A DNA stretch of 64,000 nucleotides from CAIYRG01 sp965247505 (GTDB taxonomy: Bacteria; Pseudomonadota; Alphaproteobacteria; Micropepsales; Micropepsaceae): assembly GCA_965247505.1 (NCBI GenBank), contig OZ252020.1, positions 620,001 through 684,000 of the forward strand, written 5' to 3'. The translations under genes and the position numbers were made by a program. Numbering within the stretch: the stretch's first letter is position 1; every line of letters starts with the position of its first letter. The notes under the pieces were generated by a model. It worked only from the letters and a program-made list of their open reading frames with translations. It ran no database searches and was not told the origin of the DNA. Positions 8,798 to 17,734 of this stretch are shown in pieces.

Positions 8798-10990
8798 TCA
8801 ATGGGCCAATGGATCGGGACGCAGGCGGAAATTATAAACCATGGGACGCGTACCCACCCCGGTTTCGGCATGCTGGGGTACGCGGTCCCCGGATGTGGTC
8901 CACAATCCACGCCCTTTCCAACCGGCTTCGGGATCGTCGATACGACCGTCCATGCCCTTCGCGTAAAAACCAAGCGGATAGGGAACGCGAATGGTAACGA
9001 TTTCCTCATTGACCACGGCCATCAAAGAATCCGAAACATTTCCGATAATGATGGGAACGTTATCACCCAGCCCAAATGTGTTGTGCTGGTCGACCCAAGC
9101 GTAATAGCTCCCATCTGCACTGCCCGATTGATCTTGGATGTTCTTATATTGCGGTCCAGGCATCTCATAGGATGACCAGCCTTCCGGACAATGCCGTCCG
9201 GTAGCGGCCTCCGGGCCGTTCAGCGGACCTTGGCATTTACGCATATCGAAACTGACAATATGGCCGCTTTGCGAACCGGCCCACATTACGCCATTGCGGT
9301 CGACATCGGCACCGCGCAGTGCATACGCGTCATAGGGAAAGTTTTCATCGTCATAAGGCATTTGATAATATTGCGTCAGTGCGGTCTCCGGTGGGTTATC
9401 TCCCGGTACCACACGTACGAAGCCGCTGGGGAAGGGAACGACGGTTCCCCAAACTGAACCGTCGACCGGGCTGACCGCGACAGAATAATTTCCCATTCTT
9501 CTTTGGGTATCGCGCGTTGGGTCCACGGGATCGTTCGGTCCGACCGAGTCGGGATCGCGCACGCCATTGCCATTGGTATCGAGCACAAATGCCGTCCAGC
9601 CTTGTGCCGCTTCTTCGTCGCCTGTCTCATTGTACAGATTGGTATTGAACCAGCCGACATATTCGCGCGGATTTGTTCCACCGCCGCTTGAGAACCAGAT
9701 CGTATTGTTGGCGTCCTCGGCAAAATTCAAATGATGGGTCTGAAAACAGGTTCTGATCAGCTTCCACTCCCCACTCACCGGATCATACCTTGAGAGATCG
9801 CGGCCGGAATCATTGATCGGAAGCAGCTGCGCGGAAGGATGATCCGAACCTGCGCGGCAGAAATCCGGATTGCCTCCGGCCTTGGCGCCGGCGGTAATCC
9901 ATACAATCCCGTCTTGATCCATCATCGGGTTATGAGCGCTTGTTTGGCTGACCCAATTTGGCTCATTGCCCCAAAATATCGAAGGCTGAAAAATCGGATC
10001 TTCTCTCGCCGAGGGCATATTGGGATCCGCAATAGGAATAGAGATATGGCTTGCTGCATGAAGCATCGGATCGAGCACTGGATAGTCATCCGTGCTCGCT
10101 TCCGGCGCGCCGTAAACTTTCCCATATGCGTTGACCGTGGGATTGCGCCGATCGGTTGAGATGGAATCGTGCAGATAGAAATGTGGCTCCGACCACTCCC
10201 ACTCGGTCACGACAATATTGCGTTCCACACCGCTCGGCCGCTCCGGTTTTTCGAAGGGAATTTCGCCCGCTGCAATGCGATCGGTCCAATCCGCATATTG
10301 CTGAAGGGCCCGGCCCGCACCCATGCGCGAGATTGTGTTGACCATACCGGAGCCCGCCTGGCCCGACTGAATGCGCCGCGTCCAGGCATCGACGGAGTTA
10401 TCGAACTCGCCTAGCGCCGGCGATAGCTCACGTGTCGCCTTGTTGCCGATTTGGTGGCAAGCAAGACAGCCATTCGACTTGGAGTTGTCCAACCAGCGGG
10501 CTTGGTGAAGATAATCAGTCGAAATGCCATTGCCGGCATCGCCTGTCCCGGGAAACTCATCTTTTTCAGGAATTTCCATCAGCGCGGCCCAATAGAGCGC
10601 AGGATAGATTTGCGCAGCCGTCGCTTCATCGGGCGCAATGGAGGGCTCGAGATTAACCTGACTTCCCGGAGTGGCCTCGATTTTGGGGGAATCGACGAGA
10701 CCATAACCGCGTGCCCACACGTCAAAGCTGGCATTGGGCAAATCGGGCAGCACATAACGGCCCTGATCATCGGTCACCACCGTGCGAATAAATTTGGTCG
10801 GGAGATCATTGGTTTCCGCGATAACCCAGACGCCGGCTTCGGGTCCATCGGCGCTAGTGACCACACCACCAATATCATCGGCGTCGATTGCTACATCCGA
10901 GCCCGGCCCCATCATGCCTTGCTGCGAGGCATACCAGAGCCCTCCGCCAAGCAAGACCGCGCCACCCATAAGCAGAAAGGATTTTCTCAT
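8798..10990 (-). CDS. Exported carboxypeptidase-regulatory-like / cytochrome c / lyase-propeller protein
   Basis: A 730-residue multidomain protein. Residues 1-20 are a signal peptide or anchor. About 38-125 is a carboxypeptidase regulatory-like (Ig-type) domain (GGVVTSADGPEAGVWVIAET to TDDQGRYVLPDL). A single c-type heme site GCLACHQ follows (Cys175, Cys178, His179). The rest (about 270-730) is a beta-propeller-like region resembling streptogramin-lyase (Vgb) proteins, e.g. DGIVWITAGAKAGG and NNTIWFSSGGGTNP. Proteins of this build occur in aerobic catabolists and are presumed periplasmic, but their reaction is not established. It was probably co-transcribed with the FAH gene before IS1595 copy 2 inserted between them. 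Confidence 0.85.
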   Translation of the reverse strand: MRKSFLLMGGAVLLGGGLWYASQQGMMGPGSDVAIDADDIGGVVTSADGPEAGVWVIAETNDLPTKFIRTVVTDDQGRYVLPDLPNASFDVWARGYGLVDSPKIEATPGSQVNLEPSIAPDEATAAQIYPALYWAALMEIPEKDEFPGTGDAGNGISTDYLHQARWLDNSKSNGCLACHQIGNKATRELSPALGEFDNSVDAWTRRIQSGQAGSGMVNTISRMGAGRALQQYADWTDRIAAGEIPFEKPERPSGVERNIVVTEWEWSEPHFYLHDSISTDRRNPTVNAYGKVYGAPEASTDDYPVLDPMLHAASHISIPIADPNMPSAREDPIFQPSIFWGNEPNWVSQTSAHNPMMDQDGIVWITAGAKAGGNPDFCRAGSDHPSAQLLPINDSGRDLSRYDPVSGEWKLIRTCFQTHHLNFAEDANNTIWFSSGGGTNPREYVGWFNTNLYNETGDEEAAQGWTAFVLDTNGNGVRDPDSVGPNDPVDPTRDTQRRMGNYSVAVSPVDGSVWGTVVPFPSGFVRVVPGDNPPETALTQYYQMPYDDENFPYDAYALRGADVDRNGVMWAGSQSGHIVSFDMRKCQGPLNGPEAATGRHCPEGWSSYEMPGPQYKNIQDQSGSADGSYYAWVDQHNTFGLGDNVPIIIGNVSDSLMAVVNEEIVTIRVPYPLGFYAKGMDGRIDDPEAGWKGRGLWTTSGDRVPQHAETGVGTRPMVYNFRLRPDPLAH

Positions 10991-11464
10991 TGTCCCACTC
11001 CCAATAATCGTTTGGTCCCTATTATGCCTTCAACTCTAGTTGTCTCTATGTGCCCTTTTGCTCGGAACTAAAGTGCAAAGCCTATGCGATACAAATTGGT
11101 CGCCTCACGGCGAAGCTTCGCTGTGCAAATCATCCCTGCAATGAGGAGCGGCTTGGCCCCGGAAGATGAACAGGGCGTGACGTGCAAGCGGATCAAGCTG
11201 ACCAACCACTATTCGTGTCGTCCCTGCGATAATATGTCGCTCTTCATACTATGTAGTACCGCCCACAGGGGCAAGTAATCTTCTTTATAGAGTGTGTGTC
11301 GGTTCCTGGTTTATTTGTATTTAGCGCTCATTCCGCCGCTCTGGTGCGTTTGGGATTTTCGGTGAAAACGGGCATTGCGCAACGACCTATTGCTGTTCAA
11401 ATTTTTGCAGATAGGGAATCGGCTTATGTTGGCACACGTCGAGAAACAGATTTAAGGGATATCC
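10991..11464. other. Divergent intergenic region (474 bp)
   Basis: This gap separates the minus-strand multidomain protein gene from the plus-strand cytochrome c gene and must hold both promoters. No convincing gene is present: short frames such as 11084-11278 lack a ribosome-binding site and resemble no family. The only structured element I see is the near-perfect 20-bp palindrome at 11106-11125, listed separately. Confidence 0.5.
11106..11125. promoter_or_regulatory. Candidate operator palindrome
   Basis: CACGGCGAAG is followed at once by CTTCGCTGTG, a 20-bp palindrome with one mismatch pair centred on AAGCTT. It lies in a divergent intergenic region about 115 bp from one start and 340 bp from the other, so it could be a site for a dimeric regulator. 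No regulator is known for it and it could be chance. Confidence 0.3.
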
Positions 11465-12163
11465 ATGAAGTCGGGGCAAATAGGCACAATTAGCGTCGCA
11501 TTGTCGGCGGCAGCTATCGCGGCATTATTGAGCGGCTGGGTTAGCAAATCGGTATATGTGGTCGATTATCTTGAAGAGCCGGCTTATGAAGTTGAGGGTG
11601 TTGACGAGCCGGTCGTCGATTTACTCGCGTTGCGCCGCAATTGGCCGCAGGCCTTGGGAAATAGCGAAGATCGCGTTCGGCTGATCGGCTATATGAGCAC
11701 GATGGAGCCCTCCGAAGACTTGCATGCCGAAGGAGCAGAACCTGAAGCTCCTGAGCCGGCATTGGATTTAGATACGCGCCTTTCGCAAGCAAATCTTGCC
11801 CGCGGCGAACAATTATCTGCCCAGTGCCAGGCTTGTCACTCCTTCGAGGAAGGTGGCGCCGTACGCCTGGGTCCAACACTTTATGGCGTGGCGGGCCGCG
11901 CGGTGGGTGATTATGGCGACTTTGATTATTCAGAGGTGATGAGCGAACTGGGTGGAAACTGGACGCTGGAGGAACTCGATACCTTCCTCGCCGACCCCAT
12001 GGGTCAATTGCCAGGTACACGCATGATTTATATTGGCGTGCACCAGCAGCAAGAACGCGCCGATATCATTGCCTATCTCAATACCCTTACGGGCACCCCG
12101 TTACCAATGCCGGCGCAGGTGGAAGCAGCGCCCGCCGAAGAAAATGAGGAAGGCGAAGAGTAA
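11465..12163 (+). CDS. Membrane-anchored class I cytochrome c
   Basis: A 232-residue protein with an uncleaved N-terminal membrane segment (residues 8-25), an acidic Pro/Glu-rich linker and a C-terminal cytochrome c2-like domain. Heme attachment is CQACH (Cys121, Cys124, His125); LPGTRMIYIG supplies the probable axial Met187. The tail after the domain is Glu-rich. Its position opposite the cytochrome oxidase operon suggests it carries electrons to the oxidase (inference). AAGGGAT precedes the ATG, and a strong shared terminator follows. Confidence 0.9.
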   Translation: MKSGQIGTISVALSAAAIAALLSGWVSKSVYVVDYLEEPAYEVEGVDEPVVDLLALRRNWPQALGNSEDRVRLIGYMSTMEPSEDLHAEGAEPEAPEPALDLDTRLSQANLARGEQLSAQCQACHSFEEGGAVRLGPTLYGVAGRAVGDYGDFDYSEVMSELGGNWTLEELDTFLADPMGQLPGTRMIYIGVHQQQERADIIAYLNTLTGTPLPMPAQVEAAPAEENEEGEE

Positions 12164-12207
12164 GAGGGGCCTGCGGAATAGCCGCTAAGCGCAGCGACCA
12201 GGAATAC

Positions 12208-12246
12208 AAAAAACCTCGCGAGGCTTATGCGTCGCGAGGTTTTTTT
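12208..12246. terminator. Bidirectional rho-independent terminator
   Basis: AAAAAACCTCGCGA (12208-12221) pairs with TCGCGAGGTTTTTT (12232-12245) around a 10-base loop; a run of T ends the plus strand and the matching A run ends the minus strand. It lies between the convergent cytochrome c gene and the oxidase operon and can serve both. Confidence 0.93.
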
Positions 12247-12308
12247 ATTGTGCGCAGAGCTCAAATAGCACTTGGCAAAAACTCTTCTCAGTATGCTTCC
12301 TAGCGAAG

Positions 12309-12680
12309 CTAACCCTCGAAGAGCCCGAAGAAGATAACCCGCGTCCAGAATGTGTACTCGGATTCCAACACCATTATGCCAACCAGAAAAATAAGCAGCA
12401 GCGGTGGAAGCAAGATGGCACACATAAGAGCGACACGTTCCCACATCATATGCATGAAGACAGCGACAATCAGCCCAGCCTTTAAGAACATGAAGGAAAC
12501 AATAAGGAACCACCTCAGAAAGCCTTCAAAGCCGGCATAATCGACCCCGTAAGAGCAGGCGCTAAGAAAGAAAAGCAGCAGCCAGATCTTGAAATAGATT
12601 CCGAGGGGGTGCTGCTGCCCGTGGTCGGAAATTTGATCGGCAACAGGTTCCGCGACAGGTTGTGAAGTTTCTTGCGTCAT
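12309..12680 (-). CDS. Cytochrome c oxidase subunit IV family protein
   Basis: A 123-residue protein with a hydrophilic N-terminus of about 25 residues and three membrane segments, including FMFLKAGLIVAVFMHMMWE, the conserved helix of the prokaryotic COX IV/CyoD-like family. It is last in the oxidase operon, 18 bp after the second subunit III gene. Members are small accessory subunits that stabilise the complex and lack redox centres. Confidence 0.88.
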   Translation of the reverse strand: MTQETSQPVAEPVADQISDHGQQHPLGIYFKIWLLLFFLSACSYGVDYAGFEGFLRWFLIVSFMFLKAGLIVAVFMHMMWERVALMCAILLPPLLLIFLVGIMVLESEYTFWTRVIFFGLFEG

Positions 12681-12698
12681 TTGGTTTTCGTATGCCCC

Positions 12699-13385
12699 TT
12701 ACCAGAGATAGAAGAAAGCGAAGATGAATACCCAGACAAGGTCAACAAAATGCCAATAGAGACCGGCGATCTCGACAACTACATAATTGTCATTGGCTTC
12801 GTAATCACCTCTCATGACCTTAATCGCGATCGTGGTTAGATAGATAACACCGATCGAGACATGCAGCCCGTGAAACCCGGTAATCATGAAGAAGCTTGCG
12901 CCAAATTGCGGCGCGCCCCACTCATTGCCCCAAGGGCGCACACCTTCAAGGATCAGTTTGGTCCACTCGAAGGCTTGCATGCCAACGAAGCTCGCACCAA
13001 GTGCGGCGGTGGCAAGCATTAGGACCATTGTTTTAAAACGATCGCGCCGGTAGCCGTAATTCACCGCGAGCGCCATCGTTCCGCTGCTCGTGATCAGGAT
13101 AAATGTCATGATCGCGATGAGAAGTAGCGGAACCGATGTCCCAAAGACCACGAGAGAAAACACTTCGCTGGTATTCGGCCACGGGATCGTCGTGGACGAG
13201 CGCATCGTCATATAAGAGGTCAGAAAACAACTGAAGATGAAAGTATCACTGACCAGGAAGATCCACATCATGACCTTGCCCCAGTGGACCCGTTTGAATG
13301 TCTCTTGGTCCGTGGACAGGTCCGACACAAAGGTCTTCATCGTGTGAATGCCGTCTCCGCCCTCTGTCACTGCATGGTCTGTCAT
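12699..13385 (-). CDS. ctaE: Cytochrome c oxidase subunit III, second copy
   Basis: A 228-residue heme-copper oxidase subunit III with about six to seven membrane helices. The family signatures are visible: MITGFHGLHVSIGVIYLT and the terminal VVEIAGLYWHFVDLVWVFIF. It follows another subunit III gene (13438-14082) by 52 bp. The two differ clearly in sequence and are not a recent duplication. This copy carries the canonical WHFVDLVW end; the other ends WHFLLVVWLV. Confidence 0.92.
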   Translation of the reverse strand: MTDHAVTEGGDGIHTMKTFVSDLSTDQETFKRVHWGKVMMWIFLVSDTFIFSCFLTSYMTMRSSTTIPWPNTSEVFSLVVFGTSVPLLLIAIMTFILITSSGTMALAVNYGYRRDRFKTMVLMLATAALGASFVGMQAFEWTKLILEGVRPWGNEWGAPQFGASFFMITGFHGLHVSIGVIYLTTIAIKVMRGDYEANDNYVVVEIAGLYWHFVDLVWVFIFAFFYLW

Positions 13386-13437
13386 AACTAGCCCTAATCT
13401 CGATCGCTATTGAAAAAAACAAATGATTCGACGGTCA

Positions 13438-14082
13438 CTACGTCACTAGCATCAGGTAAAACATTACAAGCCAGACAACGAGTAGGAAGTGCCAATAGAT
13501 GGCACATAGATCTACACTCAATCCGACTTTGCGCATTTCCACACCGCTCCAAAGTTTGCCGGTGGTCCTGGTCCATGCGACCAAGCCGCCGAGCATATGG
13601 AGCCCGTGTATGGTGGTGATCAGATAGAAGAACGAATTTGCGGGGTTGTTGTTGAGGTAGTAACCGCCGGCAATAAGTTCGCGCCAAACCAAAAGCTGCC
13701 CGGCGAGAAACGCAAAAGAGAAAAGCCCCGCGGCAAGAAGGTCGATCTGCAGACGATTGCTATCGCCCCGCTTCGCCGCGCCGCGCGCCTTTTGAAACAT
13801 GACGCTCGTTAAAACCAAAATGGCGGTGTTGACCCACAACAGCCAAGGTTTCGCAGTCGACTCCCAATCGAAGCCAAACTCCGGATGCCCCCATCCCATA
13901 CGCATGAGATACATGACGATGATAAGCGAGAACATGACGGACGCGACCGCGAAATAGACGCGCAAACCCGTTGGCGCCGCCAACTCCACCAACTCTAATT
14001 CATCCACATCATTCTCGCTGGCGTAATCATTCACCAGCCAGGGCTTCACCATTAATTCTCGGACGATATTTCTAATGCCCAT
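13438..14082 (-). CDS. Cytochrome c oxidase subunit III, first copy (divergent)
   Basis: A 214-residue subunit III homologue directly after subunit I. It has a longer polar N-terminus (MGIRNIVRELMVKPWLV and an acidic ELELVELAAP segment), then helices with TTIHGLHMLGGLVAWTRT and DLCAIYWHFLLVVWLVMF. The Asp of the usual WHFVD motif is replaced by Leu. Operons with two unlike subunit III genes are known in several proteobacterial aa3-type loci; whether both enter the same complex is not established. Confidence 0.9.
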   Translation of the reverse strand: MGIRNIVRELMVKPWLVNDYASENDVDELELVELAAPTGLRVYFAVASVMFSLIIVMYLMRMGWGHPEFGFDWESTAKPWLLWVNTAILVLTSVMFQKARGAAKRGDSNRLQIDLLAAGLFSFAFLAGQLLVWRELIAGGYYLNNNPANSFFYLITTIHGLHMLGGLVAWTRTTGKLWSGVEMRKVGLSVDLCAIYWHFLLVVWLVMFYLMLVT

Positions 14083-14121
14083 ATCAGAGGCTTCCTATCC
14101 TATGCCTCAAGTTTCGTGATG

Positions 14122-15852
14122 TTAGGTTTTGCCGTCCGCCGGCTCATTTTGCGGAATGAAATCTCTGTCGGCGCCCGGCACGCTGTAATCATAGGCCCAG
14201 CGATAGACGACCGGGAGTTTAGGCCCCCAGTTTCCATGCGTCGCCGGGTTGTCAGGCGTTTGCCATTCCAACGTCGTCGCTCCCCAAGGATTGGGATCGG
14301 CTTTCTCGCCCCAGAAATAGCTGGTGATGAAATTGTAGAAGAACAGCACCTGGGAAAAGATCACGAACAGCGCCGCAACAGTGATGATTTGGTTCAATGT
14401 TTGCGCTGACGCAGGAATGTTGAGCGTCTCACCCAGTTCATAGTAACGGCGCGGCACACCAAGGAAACCGAGATAATGCATCGGGAAGTAGATGCAATAG
14501 GAGCCTACGAAGGTAAACCAGAAATGAACTTTGCCGAGATTTTCGTTGTACATGCGCCCGGTAATTTTCGGATACCAATGATAGAGCGCCCCAAAGATCA
14601 CCATTAACGGCGATATGCCCATCACCATGTGGAAATGAGCGACCACGAAATAGGTGCCTGAAAGCGGCACGTCGACGCTCACATTACCCAAGAACAGACC
14701 CGTCAATCCGCCATTGATGAAGGTGAAAATGAAAGCGATGGCAAACAGCATCGGCACACGCATGTGAATATTGCCGTGCCACAAGGTCAGAACCCAATTG
14801 TAAACCTTGATCGCCGTTGGAACCGCTATGATCAGAGTCGTCGTCGCAAAGAAAAACCCGAAATACGGATTCATGCCGCTGACATACATATGGTGCGCCC
14901 ACACGATGAAGCTGAGCAACGCGATGATCACGATGGCCCAGACCATCATCCGATAGCCGAAGATGTTTTTCCGCGCATGGACACTGATCAGATCGGAGAC
15001 AATTCCGAAAGCCGGCAGCGCAACAATGTAGACTTCCGGATGACCGAAGAACCAGAACAGATGCTGGAACAAAATCGGGCTGCCGCCGCCATACTCAAGC
15101 TGCTGCCCCAACGACACGATAGCGGGCATGAAGAAGCTGGTCCCAACGATTCGGTCCAGCAGCATCATTATGGCACCAACAAACAGCGCCGGAAAGGCCA
15201 GCAAGGCAAGAATAGTAGCGCAAAAAATTCCCCAGACCGATAGCGGCATGCGCATCAATGTCATCCCGCGGGTACGTGCCTGAAGAATGGTGACGATATA
15301 GTTCAGCCCCCCCATGGTGAAGGCAATAATGAAGACCGCAAGTGAGACGAGCATCAAGATGATGCCCCCGCCCGAACCGGGGGTCCCAGGCAGAACGGCT
15401 TGCGGCGGGTAAAGCGTCCAACCGGCCCCTGTGGGTCCACCGGGCACGAAGAAACTGGCAACAAGGATCAGAACCGAAAGAAGGTAGACCCAGTAGCTGA
15501 GCATGTTCACAAAGGGAAAAACCATGTCCCGGGCACCAAGCATCAGCGGGACAAGGAGATTGCCGAATCCGCCCAACAACAGCGCCGTGAGCAGATAGAT
15601 GACCATGATCATCCCATGCATGGTGATGTATTGGTAATAGGCCTCTGGGGTAACGAAACCTATAGAACCCGGGAAGCCGATTTGCATCCGCATCAGCCCC
15701 GATAGCACCAAGGCGACCAGACCAATTGCAACCGCGGTACACATATACTGGAGCGCAATGACCTTGTGGTCCTGGCTCCAGACATATTTCCCGATCCAAG
15801 TCTTTGGATGGTGTAGCTCTTTTTTGTCCTCAGCTAGTGCTGCGTAGGCCAT
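14122..15852 (-). CDS. ctaD: Cytochrome c oxidase subunit I
   Basis: The 576-residue catalytic subunit, with about 12 membrane helices. The CuB/heme site is clear: FWFFGHPEVYIVALPAFG (CuB His and the cross-linked Tyr), WAHHMYVSGM (two CuB His) and VAHFHMVMG (heme a3 and heme a ligands). Glu in GHPEVY marks the A1-type D-channel family. It reduces O2 to water while pumping protons. It is the second gene of the operon II-I-III-III-IV, with about 80 bp after subunit II and 39 bp before subunit III. Confidence 0.97.
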   Translation of the reverse strand: MAYAALAEDKKELHHPKTWIGKYVWSQDHKVIALQYMCTAVAIGLVALVLSGLMRMQIGFPGSIGFVTPEAYYQYITMHGMIMVIYLLTALLLGGFGNLLVPLMLGARDMVFPFVNMLSYWVYLLSVLILVASFFVPGGPTGAGWTLYPPQAVLPGTPGSGGGIILMLVSLAVFIIAFTMGGLNYIVTILQARTRGMTLMRMPLSVWGIFCATILALLAFPALFVGAIMMLLDRIVGTSFFMPAIVSLGQQLEYGGGSPILFQHLFWFFGHPEVYIVALPAFGIVSDLISVHARKNIFGYRMMVWAIVIIALLSFIVWAHHMYVSGMNPYFGFFFATTTLIIAVPTAIKVYNWVLTLWHGNIHMRVPMLFAIAFIFTFINGGLTGLFLGNVSVDVPLSGTYFVVAHFHMVMGISPLMVIFGALYHWYPKITGRMYNENLGKVHFWFTFVGSYCIYFPMHYLGFLGVPRRYYELGETLNIPASAQTLNQIITVAALFVIFSQVLFFYNFITSYFWGEKADPNPWGATTLEWQTPDNPATHGNWGPKLPVVYRWAYDYSVPGADRDFIPQNEPADGKT

Positions 15853-15933
15853 TCAAAAAATCCTTCCTCGCCTGCATGAACGGCACCCAGTTGGGCTCCG
15901 CTTTATTCGACAACGCTCCTTACAAACGAATCG

Positions 15934-16734
15934 TCAATTCAGTGCGGCGACAGTTGACGCAAATGTTGGTTGTTCACTTAGCCAATTCTCAAAATCATCT
16001 TGCTCCTCGACAACGACAATGCCGCGCATTCCATAATGTCCGGTCCCGCAGAGCTGCGCACACAGAATCTCGTAGGTCCCAACTTTATTTGGCGTGAACC
16101 AAAAATAGGTTACCAACCCCGGAACAAGATTCATCCGGGCGCGAAACTCAGGCACGAAAAAGTCGTGAAGAACATCTTTGGAGCGAAGAACGAACTTTAG
16201 CGGCCCGCCCTCTGGGATGTGAACGGTGTTGTCCTGCACCAATATATCGTCCCGCCCATAGGGATCGTCCGGGTTAATGCCGAACGGGTTGGTGCCGCCA
16301 ATATATTGAACTTCCGTCGTGCCCAATATGCCGTCCTCGCCCGGAAAACGGAACGTCCATTGCCATTGCTGGCCGACCGCCTCGACGACCTCGGCATCTT
16401 CCGGGATGTTCACGAATTGGCCCCAGGCGTAAAGACCGGGCGCCAACAACGCGACAATGCCCACCGTCGTCAAGATCGTAAGCCACTTCTCGAGCCTCGC
16501 GTTTTCCGGCTCATAATGCGCTTTGATGCCATCGCGATGGCGGTACTGCACGATGCAATAAACCATGAAGCCATTGATCGCGATGAAGACCGCGCCGCAA
16601 ACCCAAAAGGTTATGTCGGTCGCAACGTCAATCGACGACCAGTTTGAAGCGATCGGCAGGAAGTACCATGGGGTAAAAAGATGAAACAGCACTGAGCCAA
16701 TGGTCAATGCGCCAACGACAATTGCAATTCGCAA
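15934..16734 (-). CDS. ctaC: Cytochrome c oxidase subunit II with intact CuA site
   Basis: A 266-residue protein: signal-like first segment, two membrane helices (about 40-62 and 83-105) and a periplasmic cupredoxin domain. CuA ligands are present: His190 in DVLHDFFVPEFR, then Cys225, Gln227, Cys229, His233 and Met236 in CAQLCGTGHYGM. Gln in place of the usual Glu is tolerated because that ligand binds through its backbone carbonyl. WQWTFRFPGEDG is the electron-entry aromatic region. It is the first gene of the operon. Confidence 0.95.
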   Translation of the reverse strand: MRIAIVVGALTIGSVLFHLFTPWYFLPIASNWSSIDVATDITFWVCGAVFIAINGFMVYCIVQYRHRDGIKAHYEPENARLEKWLTILTTVGIVALLAPGLYAWGQFVNIPEDAEVVEAVGQQWQWTFRFPGEDGILGTTEVQYIGGTNPFGINPDDPYGRDDILVQDNTVHIPEGGPLKFVLRSKDVLHDFFVPEFRARMNLVPGLVTYFWFTPNKVGTYEILCAQLCGTGHYGMRGIVVVEEQDDFENWLSEQPTFASTVAALN

Positions 16735-16956
16735 ACCGAAATCCCCCGAGATTCTCTTCGACTATACATAGGCTACCAAGTTTTGCCGGTCACACGCATC
16801 CGCTGTAAAATCACGCGGCAAAAGGTCGCAATAATCCCTTGCTAAAGTGGGAAAAATGCGATTTCGGCCACTCTGGCCTTTGGCGCCAATATATACCAAT
16901 TTGCCGCCCACAGGACGCATAATACGATCGCCTGAAGACATGGTACGACTCGCAAA

Positions 16957-17664
16957 ATGAACGGACCAGAAAACATCATCCTTTGGGGCGCCATCGTGCC
17001 GGTTGCGGTGGTGTGTTTCGCTATTTTTGTTCTCCTTATCCGCACGGCTTTGCGCGGAAAAGTGATGGACGACGCCACGCCCGGCACCGCGCCGCAGGAG
17101 ACAATGGGTAGAAAAACCTGGATCGTGCTTGCGATCGCGGTCATCGCAATCATATCGGTGCCGGCCCAGCGTCTTATTAGCCTCACAAAGGGGGCTCCAA
17201 GCGCCGATATCACCGTCGAAGTGACAGGCAATATGTGGTTTTGGACCTATCGCTATGTCGAGGGCGGTGAATACAGCTTTTCGGCACCCATGCTGGAAGA
17301 TGCGATTACGGGCGAGCTGCGCCTTGCCGGCCTGCCCGAATCCGGTTCCGAGGAGAGAAACCGCCTTGTTGTGCCTGTAGGAAAAACCGTGCGCTTGGTG
17401 ACCAAGGGTGAAAGCGTGATCTATCGCTGGGCGATTCCATCGCTCGGCGTCTTAGTCGATGCTCTACCGGGGCGGCCCAACGAGACCTATTTTAGCGCTT
17501 CCTCGGTGGGGCGCTATTACAGCGACTATGATGCGCTTTGTTCGCCTTCCCACGTCTTTATCCCGATTGAGATAAATGTGGTCAGTGAAGAACAATTCGA
17601 TCAATGGCTTGCAGACAGGCAAACGCGTATCAGCCTCGCTGATACGGGCGCCGGGGATCACTAA
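16957..17664 (+). CDS. Cytochrome oxidase subunit II paralogue lacking most CuA ligands
   Basis: A 235-residue protein with two membrane helices (about 7-29 and 53-70) and a subunit II-type cupredoxin domain (VEVTGNMWFWTYRY, IPSLGVLVDALPGRPNETYF). Aligned with the canonical site, the His of the first ligand motif is Tyr146 (VIYRWAIPSLG). In YYSDYDALCSPSHVFI the first Cys is Tyr181, Glu is Ala183 and Met is Ile192; only Cys185 and His189 remain. A binuclear CuA centre cannot form in the usual way. The gene is intact, divergent from the oxidase operon and next to SCO. It could be an assembly factor, a mononuclear copper protein or a decayed subunit. Confidence 0.88.
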   Translation: MNGPENIILWGAIVPVAVVCFAIFVLLIRTALRGKVMDDATPGTAPQETMGRKTWIVLAIAVIAIISVPAQRLISLTKGAPSADITVEVTGNMWFWTYRYVEGGEYSFSAPMLEDAITGELRLAGLPESGSEERNRLVVPVGKTVRLVTKGESVIYRWAIPSLGVLVDALPGRPNETYFSASSVGRYYSDYDALCSPSHVFIPIEINVVSEEQFDQWLADRQTRISLADTGAGDH

Positions 17665-17734
17665 ATACCATCAATCTTTCGGTAGAAATTAGCTCAACGC
17701 CGCTGCACCGTTTGCGGTCCCTGGCTTTTACTCC

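Noticed and set aside
10451..11071. A 206-codon plus-strand frame opposite the multidomain protein gene
   Set aside because: No ribosome-binding site or recognisable domain; the minus strand encodes clear domains here.
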